This document shows positions 1-7,188 of a DNA stretch of 7,410 bases, in pieces; position 1 is the first letter of the stretch, and each line of letters opens with the position of its first letter. Location of the stretch: contig CAKROP010000096.1 in assembly GCA_934373375.1 (NCBI GenBank), forward strand, positions 1 to 7,410. The letters run 5' to 3'. Under the pieces are notes generated by a model that searched no databases, had not been told where the DNA came from, and saw only the letters and a program-made list of their open reading frames with translations. The DNA comes from an uncultured Anaerosacchariphilus sp. (lineage in GTDB: Bacteria > Bacillota > Clostridia > Lachnospirales > Lachnospiraceae). The position numbers and the translations under genes were made by a program.

Positions 1-2
1 TG

Positions 3-77
3 AATCTCGTAAAGTCGGGCTGGTATTTCGACCATAACAAAGAAAGCAGCGGTGACTGGGAGCACGGGCGCTTATAG
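3..77 (+). pseudogene. Upstream fragment of the ancillary pilin, ended by an in-frame TAG
   Basis: This frame is open from the left edge to a TAG at 75-77 and is the same frame as the large pilin gene that follows. It reads ...SGDWEHGRL, stop, then WVIDVTG. Bacterial Cna-type adhesin domains commonly have a strand of the form 'G-x-(I/L)-x-W-x-I-x-V', and here that strand is split exactly by the stop; the interrupted position would be the residue between L and W. A single C-to-T change of CAG (Gln) to TAG would explain it. No start codon with a good ribosome site separates the two parts. I read it as the end of the N-terminal part of one disrupted gene whose start lies outside the window. A sequencing error or strain-specific nonsense mutation are the main alternatives. 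TAG also ends the gene itself at 2508-2510, so a general reassignment of TAG is unlikely. Confidence 0.7.
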
Positions 78-80
78 TGG

Positions 81-2510
81 GTGATTGACGTTACAGGAAC
101 GGAGATTAGCGCAGGAACACAGATAAAGGACGTGCCTTCCACCGACGTCGGCTCCCTGCATCAGGTGCGTGGTACATCCATGGTAGGTCTGTATATCGGA
201 ACAATTCCGGATGGAAAAAGTTTTACGGATTACTATGGTTCGGTCAGAGAGCTGGAAGCAGATAAGAAAATGAAGAAGCTTTCGGGAAATGATAAAAATG
301 GCGAAATCCTTCCGGCAGATGCGGACTATGCATGGAGCGCGCCGGCAGATGGAACATCAGCCACCATAGAAATAAAGAAAACATTGACATTACAAGAGGG
401 TGAGCATCTCTACATTGTTCTGCAGACCAGACCGACCTATAATCTGGACGGGACAAGAGCCTGGAGAAATTATTATAATGAGCTGTGGTTCCGGGAGAGC
501 AGCACTTCGGAATTTATGAAAGTAAATAGAACAGTACTGCGTGGAACTTCAGCCGGAACCAATTTTAAAGAAATGGCCGGCGTCTATGAATACAGCGGTG
601 GATCAGACTGGAAGGTCATTTCAAATGAAAAAGGAAATATCAGCCAGCTGCTTCAAGATGAAATTACAGAGCCGGGCACCTATGTGGAGTGGCGAATCAA
701 GCTCAACTACGCCGGGGATCTGGAAGGTACCGTGCATGTGGAGGATCAGATTCCGGAGGGACTGACACCGGTATACGCCAGATATTTCTGGATTGCGAAA
801 GAACTCTTTGATAATCCGCCTGTGGTTCCGGAAATCGGCGAATATAAGGATGAACAAAACTGGAAAAAGATGGAAACAACCGCGCTGATAGATGGCAATG
901 ACAGAGGAAACGTAGAGAGAACCTGTATTTCCTACTTTAACAGTGAGACAGGACAGCTTCGGTTCCGGGTGGAAAACCTTCAGAAGGGCGGCGAATCGGC
1001 GGATCAACGTTCTCTGGAAATCCAGGTGCTTACAAGGATCAGCGATCCGGAGATACTGCTGAATGGAAAAGAAAAGGAGTTTGTCAACGCAATTACAGTG
1101 AAGAATGCTTCAGGTAAGGTGATCAGTAATTCTTCCGCTACGGTAACAGTTACGAAAAAGACCATCAGTAAAAAAATGGGAAGCGTGAATAACAGCAAGC
1201 TGCCCTTTACATTGCAGGTAAACAGTCTGGGAGAGGATCTGGTAAAAGGAGAAGATACCCTGACCCTGGTGGACGAAATGAAGGATCCGCTGCAGTTCGA
1301 TACGGAATCGCTGAAGGTAACGGATAAGGACGGAAACCAGGTATCCAATATTTTATCGCGCATTGAAGATACAGAGGACGGGCAGAAGCTGATACTGACC
1401 ATACCCGACGGACAGGCGCTTACCATTACCTATGACGCGATCCTGAACAGCCCGCCGGATCAGGATATTTCCGTAAACAATGCGGCGTACTGGTGGGGGC
1501 AGAGCAGCGATATTGCGCAAATCAAAGATGCCACCGTAAGGTACACGGTAAGCTCAACGGCGGAAACTAACACTCATCCGGTGCTTCAGGTGAAAAAAGT
1601 AGATAAGGACAATACAGCTGCCGCACTGAATGGAGCAAAGTTCCGGCTGGAGCAGGTGACCTGGAATACAGAGGAAAAGCGCTGGGAAAAAGTGGAAAAT
1701 GGAACGGACATAGTAGGAGAGACGGGCAGCACAGATAATGCAGAGGGAACCTTCTGTTTTGGAAACACAGACGGAACAAGGTTACGGTACAATACCGTAT
1801 ATCGCCTGACGGAAGAAAAAGCGCCGGAAGGGTATGTGCTGGATAAAACGCCGCAGTACTATGTGGTTGCCAAAAAAGTGGATGACAATTTTCCGACGGA
1901 GCTGGAATACTGGCAGAAATGGGGGGCGAAGATCTCCTATTCCGGAACCACATACTACGTGACAGCCTACAATGAAAAAGGCAGACTGGGACTGGAAAAA
2001 ACCTTTCAGAATGTGAATGGGGAAACGGTCACCGGTTCCGGGCTGCCGGATGGCAGTTACCAGTTCGGACTGTATCCCTATCAGGAATCGGGAAGCTATG
2101 ACAGTACACCAGCTTTGCAGATTTTGGAGATTATCTGTCAGAATGGAAATGTGACCTATAAGCTGAACGGCAGCTCCACAGAAAAACCGGAGTTTACGCA
2201 GGTGCCGGTGGGAGCGCAGTACCGTGTGCTGGAGCTGAACAGCAATGGCAAGCCCATAACATCCACGGATACCGTGGTCACGATGAACAATGGCCTGAAA
2301 TACCGGGTGGAATATGAGAGCGGAGCCGATGCCGTCACCATTTCGGAGGATGGAACCGCGGAGCCGGTGAAGATCACGAACCGCCAGTATGCTGACATGG
2401 AGCCCGGAACGGGAATCTTCACGGAATCCAATCTGATTTACGGAAGCCTTCTGGGCGGAATTGCGATCGTTGGAATCCTGTTTTGGATAAGCAGACGGAG
2501 ACGCAGATAG
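81..2510 (+). CDS. Ancillary (tip) pilin/adhesin with Cna-type and CnaB domains, C-terminal part
   Basis: This encodes a large surface protein, probably the adhesive ancillary subunit of the pilus (Cpa-like by position). As an 809-residue frame from GTG 81 it has no signal peptide and no convincing ribosome site. The frame continues upstream past one TAG, so the true protein is longer. Visible parts: Cna-like beta-sandwich sequence near the N-terminus and around residues 200-240 (VEWRIKLN, VEDQIPEGL). A further Cna/isopeptide-type domain spans about 355-470, with candidate Lys366/367, Asp398 and Asn466/467. A SpaA/CnaB domain spans about 500-632 (Lys505/506, Glu578/579 in YRLTEEKAPEGY, Asn631). 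A last CnaB-like domain spans about 636-768 (Lys640, Glu718, Asn767). The sorting signal is EPGTGIF (774-780), a hydrophobic segment at about 787-804 and an Arg-rich tail. Domain assignments are from pattern recognition. The ligand is unknown. The next gene begins immediately after the stop. Confidence 0.8.
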   Translation: MIDVTGTEISAGTQIKDVPSTDVGSLHQVRGTSMVGLYIGTIPDGKSFTDYYGSVRELEADKKMKKLSGNDKNGEILPADADYAWSAPADGTSATIEIKKTLTLQEGEHLYIVLQTRPTYNLDGTRAWRNYYNELWFRESSTSEFMKVNRTVLRGTSAGTNFKEMAGVYEYSGGSDWKVISNEKGNISQLLQDEITEPGTYVEWRIKLNYAGDLEGTVHVEDQIPEGLTPVYARYFWIAKELFDNPPVVPEIGEYKDEQNWKKMETTALIDGNDRGNVERTCISYFNSETGQLRFRVENLQKGGESADQRSLEIQVLTRISDPEILLNGKEKEFVNAITVKNASGKVISNSSATVTVTKKTISKKMGSVNNSKLPFTLQVNSLGEDLVKGEDTLTLVDEMKDPLQFDTESLKVTDKDGNQVSNILSRIEDTEDGQKLILTIPDGQALTITYDAILNSPPDQDISVNNAAYWWGQSSDIAQIKDATVRYTVSSTAETNTHPVLQVKKVDKDNTAAALNGAKFRLEQVTWNTEEKRWEKVENGTDIVGETGSTDNAEGTFCFGNTDGTRLRYNTVYRLTEEKAPEGYVLDKTPQYYVVAKKVDDNFPTELEYWQKWGAKISYSGTTYYVTAYNEKGRLGLEKTFQNVNGETVTGSGLPDGSYQFGLYPYQESGSYDSTPALQILEIICQNGNVTYKLNGSSTEKPEFTQVPVGAQYRVLELNSNGKPITSTDTVVTMNNGLKYRVEYESGADAVTISEDGTAEPVKITNRQYADMEPGTGIFTESNLIYGSLLGGIAIVGILFWISRRRRR

Positions 2511-2900
2511 ATGAAGCAGGGACTTGGAAAAGGATATCTGAGATTATTTGTGCGGGCAGCCGTATTCCTTCTGATTTTATATCTGGTATTTACCAGAGTC
2601 CTTTTTCTGGGGCGGGTGACCGGAATGGAGATGTACCCGTCCCTGAAGGACGGGGATCTGGCCCTGGGCTATCGACTGGAGCGGGAATATCGGACAGGCG
2701 ACGTTATTGTCTATGAGGCCGGCGGAGCGTTACATTTCGGAAGAGTAGCGGTAAAAGAGGAAGAAAATACAGACGAGGAGACGCTGCCTGTACAGCAGGA
2801 TTACCAGACAGACCCGGAAGACAGCCCGGATGGCGACGAAGTGCCCCGAAAACAGGTAAGGGGAAGGATTATAACGATTCTCAGAAGAAGAGGCCTGTAA
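2511..2900 (+). CDS. SipA-like inactive signal peptidase I homologue, pilus assembly factor
   Basis: This is a 129-residue protein of the signal peptidase I (S26) fold. It has one N-terminal membrane segment (about 13-33) and then VTGMEMYPSLKDGDL, which aligns with the family box V-x-G-x-S-M-x-P-T-L-x-x-G-D. The nucleophile Ser is replaced by Glu40. In the second box GDVIVYE...LHFGRVAV, the general-base Lys of the usual 'YxKRV' is Gly77. The C-terminal VRGRIITILRRRGL resembles the last conserved strand of the family. It is shorter than a normal enzyme (usually 160-190 aa), with an acidic segment at about 83-112 in place of the usual middle. Both substitutions argue against peptidase activity. 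S. pyogenes SipA of the FCT pilus locus also lacks both catalytic residues and is needed for pilus assembly, so a chaperone or sortase-partner role is inferred. The ATG abuts the preceding TAG, with GGAG about 10 bases upstream. Confidence 0.85.
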   Translation: MKQGLGKGYLRLFVRAAVFLLILYLVFTRVLFLGRVTGMEMYPSLKDGDLALGYRLEREYRTGDVIVYEAGGALHFGRVAVKEEENTDEETLPVQQDYQTDPEDSPDGDEVPRKQVRGRIITILRRRGL

Positions 2901-2947
2901 GAGAAAAAAGCAGCAAATAGAAACCGGTCAAAAGGAATGAAAAACTT

Positions 2948-4102
2948 ATGAAAAAGAAAGCATGGAAAACAGTATATGGCGTGGCGCTGGCAGCAGTGTT
3001 GGTGCTGGGAAATGCAAAGACAGCAAGAGCGGAAGACGGCGGAGCAGCACAGGGCTATTCGTTCAATAAGGTATATCAATTGGATGGAGACAGCGCGGAG
3101 GGCGCCAAAAGCCCGGCAGAGAATCAGGCGACACTGTATGCGGTGTCCTGTACAAAATATAATAGCGCCGCCAAGCTGGATCAGATCACAAAACTGGAAG
3201 AGCTTCCGGCGGGACAGGCTGCCAGTATTCCAGATGCAGCAAAAGCAGTAACCATTGGTTCTGTCACGTATGCGGAAGGGGACCTGTCAAAGACAGCGGA
3301 TACGGCGTCAGCGCCGGTTACGCAGCCGGTGGCAGTCGCGGTCACGGCGGCCAGCTATCAGAGCGTGGGCTACTATTACTATGAGTTCCGGGAGAAAGCG
3401 GGAAATACAGCCGGCGTAACCTATGCCGCAGATACCTATGCGGTCCGTGTGGCAGTAGTCAATGACAACACGTCAGCCGGAGCCCTGAAAATCGATAATG
3501 TAAAGCTGTACAGGGTCAATGCGGATGGTTCTCTGGGACAAAAAGCAGAGAACGTAACCAATGAGTACGCCGCAGGCAGCTTGAGCGTCACAAAGACAGT
3601 TACCGGTAATATGGGAGATAAGAACAAAGAGTTTGATGTAACAGTCTCCTTCACTGCGCCTGCCGGAACAGAAATCCACGCGCCTATTGCTATCAGCACC
3701 AGCGCCGGGATAACGGGCAATCCGACGGAGGCTGCGATCAATAACGCGAAAACCGGCGCAACAGCTTCCATTAAGGTGAAAGACGGAACAACGGTAGTAT
3801 TTTCCAATATTCCGAAGGGCGTCGCCTACCAGGTGACGGAGATCCAGGCAGAGGGCTATCACGCACCGAAATACAATGGTACAGAGTCTGCCGGCGGCAA
3901 AAACGGAACCATAACGGATACGGCAGCCGGAACCGGCACAGTGGGAATGGTGCAGTCTGTGGAGATTGAAAACAGAAAAGAGACAACCATCGACACCGGC
4001 ATTTTCCTTTCCAATCTGCCCTACGTCCTTGTACTTGCGGGCATAGCGGCTGCAGCTCTTTTGTTCTTTGCAGGTAAGAAACGCCGTGACAGAGAAAAAT
4101 AA
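2948..4102 (+). CDS. FctA-like major pilin subunit
   Basis: The product is 384 residues, secreted and probably polymerised into the pilus shaft. A signal peptide covers residues 1-28 (cleavage after ARA-28). Two immunoglobulin-like isopeptide domains follow. The first spans about 36-207, with candidate Lys41 (SFNKVY), Glu149 and Asn205 (VTNEY). The second spans about 210-345, with Lys216 (LSVTKTVTGN), Glu298 (YQVTEI) and Asn342 (IENRK). This layout matches Spy0128/FctA-type two-domain pilins. Lys199, six residues before Asn205, sits where the inter-subunit linking Lys of Spy0128 lies, so it is a candidate linking residue (inference). The sorting signal is IDTGIF (348-353), then a hydrophobic segment (357-375) and the basic tail KKRRDREK. 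AAAGGA lies upstream of the ATG at a somewhat long spacing. A 47-base gap separates it from the sipA-like gene, with no terminator seen. The 3' end overlaps the sortase gene. Confidence 0.88.
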   Translation: MKKKAWKTVYGVALAAVLVLGNAKTARAEDGGAAQGYSFNKVYQLDGDSAEGAKSPAENQATLYAVSCTKYNSAAKLDQITKLEELPAGQAASIPDAAKAVTIGSVTYAEGDLSKTADTASAPVTQPVAVAVTAASYQSVGYYYYEFREKAGNTAGVTYAADTYAVRVAVVNDNTSAGALKIDNVKLYRVNADGSLGQKAENVTNEYAAGSLSVTKTVTGNMGDKNKEFDVTVSFTAPAGTEIHAPIAISTSAGITGNPTEAAINNAKTGATASIKVKDGTTVVFSNIPKGVAYQVTEIQAEGYHAPKYNGTESAGGKNGTITDTAAGTGTVGMVQSVEIENRKETTIDTGIFLSNLPYVLVLAGIAAAALLFFAGKKRRDREK

Positions 4103-4853
4103 GCAGAGTATGGGAAGCATTCTGCTGAAGCTGCTCAACAGACTGCTGGATGTGGCTGTTTTGCTGACGCTGCTTGTAACAGCGCTTTACTGCGTCTACT
4201 GCATCTGGGATAATAACACCATCTATGACGCGCCGCTTAAGCTTCAGCAGGAGCTGAGAAAACAGAGGCCAAAGGAAGAAAGCCCATCCTTTGAAGAGCT
4301 TCACAGACTCAATCCGGATGTGGCGGCCTGGCTGACCCTGGAGGGTACCGGAATCGATGACCCAATTGTGCAGGGTGAGGATAACCTGGAATATCTGAAC
4401 AAAAATGTGTACGGGGAATATGCCCTGGCAGGAAGCATTTTTCTGGATTCCAGGTGCGACAGGACATTTCAGGGCGCATACCAGCTGGTGTATGGACATC
4501 ATATGGAAAAGCACAGGATGTTTGGGGATCTGGACCGGTATCTGGAAGAGGACTTTGTGGAAGAGCATACCACGGGAACACTGATGGTTCCGGGGAAAAC
4601 GTATCCGCTCACGTTTCTGGCGGTTATGAAGGTGGACGCAGCGGACTCCTGTATTTTTGAACCGCAGGATTGCGGACCGGATTCGGATGTGTTTCAGCAG
4701 ACAGTTTTAACGAAGGGGCAGTATGTCAGAAAAGAGCTTCTGGAGAAGCTTTCGGAAGAACCGGATAGTTGGGCTGTCCTGGCTCTCAGCACCTGTTCGT
4801 CGGAAAAGGAAGAAGAACGTATTGTTGTATTGATGGTATATGAGCGCAAATGA
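4086..4853 (+). CDS. srtB: Class B sortase (pilin polymerase)
   Basis: This is a membrane-anchored cysteine transpeptidase that cleaves sorting signals between Thr and Gly and joins the acyl product to a pilin Lys or the wall. From GTG 4086 it has 255 residues: a cytoplasmic start, a membrane segment (about 20-41), then the sortase B domain from about 68. Visible landmarks are SFEELHRLNPDVAAWL (68-83), catalytic His138 in VYGHHM followed by MFGDL, Cys237 in LSTC, and Arg245. Length and motifs fit class B rather than class C; no N-terminal lid with a DPW-type motif is seen. As the only sortase in the cluster, between the major and basal pilins, it is the likely pilus polymerase, as with the class B SrtC2 of S. 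pyogenes FCT-3. The start is uncertain: TTG 4068, GTG 4086 (AGGTAAG upstream) and ATG 4110 are all in frame. I prefer GTG 4086, which overlaps the pilin gene by 17 bases. Confidence 0.9.
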   Translation: MTEKNKQSMGSILLKLLNRLLDVAVLLTLLVTALYCVYCIWDNNTIYDAPLKLQQELRKQRPKEESPSFEELHRLNPDVAAWLTLEGTGIDDPIVQGEDNLEYLNKNVYGEYALAGSIFLDSRCDRTFQGAYQLVYGHHMEKHRMFGDLDRYLEEDFVEEHTTGTLMVPGKTYPLTFLAVMKVDAADSCIFEPQDCGPDSDVFQQTVLTKGQYVRKELLEKLSEEPDSWAVLALSTCSSEKEEERIVVLMVYERK

Positions 4854-5530
4854 GAAGAATATTTTACAGAGTAAGAAGAGTAAAAAGATATAGTTTAATG
4901 ATAGCTTTGGGGCTGTTCCTGATGCTGGCCTTTCCGGTGTACGCGTCAGGCGGCAGCCGGTTTACCCTGCCGGTAACAATTACCTGGGGACAGGGCGGTC
5001 TGAATGAGGACAAAACATATCAGTTGACCCTGAAGGGACTGGATGAAGGGTGTCCCATGCCGGACGGAAGTCCGGAGGAATATTGTGTAACACTGACCAG
5101 GGACAAGACCATCACGCAGCTGCCGGAAATCCGGTTTGAAAAGCCGGGAGACTATCATTATGTACTGACAATGACCCGGGAGGATCAGAAGCAGATCGCT
5201 GTGTATTATCTGCATGTCATGGCTGTCAACGGGGAAAATGGAGAATTGACAGTTGCATCGACTCTGCGGGAAAAGGATCCACAGGGAACCAAGACAGACG
5301 AGCTTCGGTTCGTGGATGACGATGGAAAAAAGCCGGAAAAGAAACCGGAGAAAAAAACGGAAGATAAAGCAGGAAAGAAATCCAGTCGGCAGAAGCCTTC
5401 CGAAACAGGTACCAGGGTACAGACAGGCGATGAAAATGAGGCGGTATTCTGGATCATTTTGCTTCTTGCGGGTATTACCGGACTGGGAGCTGCTGTTACC
5501 CAACTATTACTTGACAGAAAGGTAAAATAA
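4850..5530 (+). CDS. FctB-like basal (anchor) pilin
   Basis: The product is 226 residues. It has a very basic N-terminus and a signal peptide (cleavage probably after VYA-32), then one beta-rich pilin-like domain (about 36-155). A Lys/Pro/Glu-rich linker follows (160-183, repeated KKPE units). The C-terminal sorting signal is VQTGDE (190-195), a hydrophobic segment (about 199-221) and the tail DRKVK. The domain resembles FctA-type folds (FEKPGDYHYVL at 96-106), but the usual isopeptide residues are not evident: the early Lys strand reads PVTITW, the Glu strand reads VLTMTRE, and the terminal Asn strand reads LRFVDD. Cys68 and Cys79 could form a disulfide. The size, linker and last position match FctB, the basal subunit that joins the pilus to the wall. 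Its signal differs from the TGIF type of the other two pilins, so another sortase may attach it (inference). The ATG overlaps the sortase stop as ATGA, suggesting coupled translation. Confidence 0.8.
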   Translation: MRRIFYRVRRVKRYSLMIALGLFLMLAFPVYASGGSRFTLPVTITWGQGGLNEDKTYQLTLKGLDEGCPMPDGSPEEYCVTLTRDKTITQLPEIRFEKPGDYHYVLTMTREDQKQIAVYYLHVMAVNGENGELTVASTLREKDPQGTKTDELRFVDDDGKKPEKKPEKKTEDKAGKKSSRQKPSETGTRVQTGDENEAVFWIILLLAGITGLGAAVTQLLLDRKVK

Positions 5531-5539
5531 GTATAGAAT
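5511..5539 (+). promoter_or_regulatory. Candidate vegetative promoter for rny
   Basis: TTGACA (5511-5516) is a perfect -35 match. It is followed after exactly 17 bases by TAGAAT (5534-5539), which matches 5 of 6 positions of the -10 consensus. The -35 lies inside the last codons of the basal pilin gene and the -10 just after its stop. Transcription would start near 5546 and give rny a leader of about 95 bases, so rny could be expressed independently of the pilus operon. It was identified by eye only. Confidence 0.6.
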
Positions 5540-5639
5540 TTAATAGTTGTATGTTATTCCTAATCGGCAAAACTTATAAAAATAAGCGTGTCAAACAGGT
5601 TATATTTGTACAATGAAAATTAAATAAGGAGGTGCTCCT
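5531..5639 (+). other. AT-rich intergenic leader between pilus operon and rny
   Basis: This 109-base non-coding stretch contains the -10 of the candidate rny promoter, a weak AT hairpin (CTTAT-AAAA-ATAAG, 5573-5586) without a T-run, and the rny ribosome site. No credible rho-independent terminator for the pilus operon is visible, so some pilus transcription may continue into rny. TACAAT at 5609-5614 resembles a -10, but no -35 is found at a proper spacing. Confidence 0.6.
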
Positions 5640-5642
5640 GTG
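5626..5642 (+). promoter_or_regulatory. rny ribosome binding site inside a small hairpin
   Basis: AAGGAGGT (5626-5633) is a near-perfect Shine-Dalgarno sequence ending six bases before the GTG start at 5640, which supports that start. The core AGGAG (5627-5631) is followed by GTG and then CTCCT (5635-5639), its exact complement. The ribosome site could therefore pair with the bases just before the start codon. Whether the 5-bp stem affects translation is unknown. Confidence 0.7.
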
Positions 5643-7181
5643 CCGTTTTATGTTCTTATAATCGTTGCGATTGTGTGCATCGTAGTAACGGCTCTTGTGA
5701 CCCTGACTGTCCGCAAGAATACGGTCGAGAAAAAGGTCGGTAACGCGGAAGAGAAAGCAAGAGAGATCATCGACGACGCATTGAAGGTCGCGGAACGATC
5801 CAAGCGCGAGGCTTTGCTGGAGGCGAAGGAAGAATCACTGAAGACAAAGAACGAGCTGGACAAAGAGACAAAGGAACGCAGAGCGGAGCTGCAGCGTTAT
5901 GAGCGCAGAGTGCTTGCCAAAGAGGAAGCTCTTGACAAGAAGTCTGATGCCCTGGAACGCCGTGAGCTGAGCTATGCGGCCAAGGAAGAAAAGCTGGCGA
6001 AGCAGACAGCTGAGATTAACAAGCTTCAGGAAAAAAGAGTACAGGAACTGGAAAGAATCTCTGGCCTTACCTCCGAACAAGCAAAAGATTACTTATTAAA
6101 GACTGTTGAAGACGAAGTAAAACATGAAACCGCTGTGCTCGTCAAGGAACTGGAGAGCAGAGCAAAAGAAGAAGCTGACAAGAAGGCAAAGGAATATGTA
6201 GTAACGGCGATTCAGAAGTGCGCTGCCGACCATGTGGCAGAGACGACGATCTCCGTGGTACAGCTTCCGAACGACGAGATGAAGGGAAGAATCATCGGTC
6301 GTGAGGGACGGAATATCCGTACTCTTGAGACATTGACAGGCATCGACCTGATCATCGACGATACCCCCGAGGCAGTCATTCTGTCAGGCTTTGACCCCAT
6401 TCGCCGCGAAGTGGCAAGGATTGCGCTGGAAAAGCTCATCGTGGACGGACGTATTCATCCGGCACGTATCGAAGAGATGGTAGAAAAGGCGCAGAAGGAA
6501 GTGGAGACCATGATCCGCGAGGAAGGCGAGGCAGCCGTTCTCGAGGTTGGCGTCCATGGAATTCATCCGGAGCTGGTGAAGCTCCTGGGACGAATGAAGT
6601 TCCGTACAAGCTATGGACAGAATGCATTGAAGCATTCCATCGAAGTAGCGCATCTGGCAGGCCTTCTGGCAGGCGAGGTCGGCGTAGACGTCCGTATGGC
6701 GAAGCGCGCCGGACTGCTTCATGATATTGGTAAATCCATTGACCATGAGGTGGAAGGATCCCATATCCAGATTGGTGCAGATCTGTGCAGAAAGTACAAG
6801 GAATCACCGATTGTTATCAACGCGGTAGAATCACATCATGGTGATACGGAACCGACATCTCTGATTGCATGTCTGGTACAGGCGGCAGATACCATTTCCG
6901 CAGCCCGTCCGGGTGCCCGCAGAGAGACGTTGGAGACGTACACAAATCGGTTAAAACAGTTAGAGGATATCGCCAATGGTTTTAAGGGCGTAGACAAGTC
7001 TTTTGCAATTCAGGCAGGTAGAGAGATTCGTGTAATGGTAGTTCCGGATCAGGTAGATGACGCCAGCATGGTATTGCTGGCAAGAGATATTTCCAAGCAG
7101 ATAGAAGCTGAGTTGGAATATCCGGGTCAGATCAAGGTAAATGTTATCCGCGAAAGCAGAGTAACAGATTACGCAAAATAA
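5640..7181 (+). CDS. rny: Ribonuclease Y (RNase Y)
   Basis: This is a membrane-bound endoribonuclease that starts bulk mRNA decay and processes some operon transcripts in Firmicutes. The product is 513 residues, close to the roughly 520 of the Bacillus subtilis enzyme, so it is complete. Order of parts: an N-terminal membrane anchor (about 2-23), a long charged coiled coil (about 30-145, many Lys/Glu/Arg), and a KH RNA-binding domain (about 205-270) with the loop [10 protein letters not shown] (GxxG at Gly220-Gly223). An HD metal-dependent phosphohydrolase domain follows, with His332, the His361-Asp362 pair in LLHDIGKS, His399 in SHHGD and Asp417 in AADTIS. The C-terminal domain ends VTDYAK. 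The GTG start has a strong ribosome site. Identification is by family motifs seen directly. It is separated from the pilus operon by its own candidate promoter and is followed by a terminator-like hairpin. Confidence 0.98.
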   Translation: MPFYVLIIVAIVCIVVTALVTLTVRKNTVEKKVGNAEEKAREIIDDALKVAERSKREALLEAKEESLKTKNELDKETKERRAELQRYERRVLAKEEALDKKSDALERRELSYAAKEEKLAKQTAEINKLQEKRVQELERISGLTSEQAKDYLLKTVEDEVKHETAVLVKELESRAKEEADKKAKEYVVTAIQKCAADHVAETTISVVQLPNDEMKGRIIGREGRNIRTLETLTGIDLIIDDTPEAVILSGFDPIRREVARIALEKLIVDGRIHPARIEEMVEKAQKEVETMIREEGEAAVLEVGVHGIHPELVKLLGRMKFRTSYGQNALKHSIEVAHLAGLLAGEVGVDVRMAKRAGLLHDIGKSIDHEVEGSHIQIGADLCRKYKESPIVINAVESHHGDTEPTSLIACLVQAADTISAARPGARRETLETYTNRLKQLEDIANGFKGVDKSFAIQAGREIRVMVVPDQVDDASMVLLARDISKQIEAELEYPGQIKVNVIRESRVTDYAK

Positions 7182-7188
7182 AAAGACG

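Noticed and set aside
75..77. TAG read as an amino acid through a changed genetic code
   Set aside because: TAG serves as the ordinary stop of the same gene at 2508-2510, and no other in-frame TAG needs explaining in the neighbouring genes.
2937..2951. Tiny 4-codon frame MKNL ending in a TGA that overlaps the major pilin ATG
   Set aside because: It has no ribosome site of its own at a proper spacing; it is probably chance in an A-rich leader.
3473..4138. 221-codon open frame on the minus strand across the major pilin
   Set aside because: It is opposite a clear pilin gene and has low-complexity, Cys-rich shadow composition.
3771..4568. 265-codon open frame on the minus strand across the sortase gene
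   Set aside because: It runs antisense to the well-supported pilin and sortase genes, shows no recognisable domain and has no ribosome site that I could see.
5573..5586. CTTAT-AAAA-ATAAG hairpin as a terminator of the pilus operon
   Set aside because: The stem is only five mostly A-T pairs and no T-run follows on the + strand.
5609..5614. TACAAT as a second rny promoter -10
   Set aside because: No acceptable -35 occurs 16-18 bases upstream.
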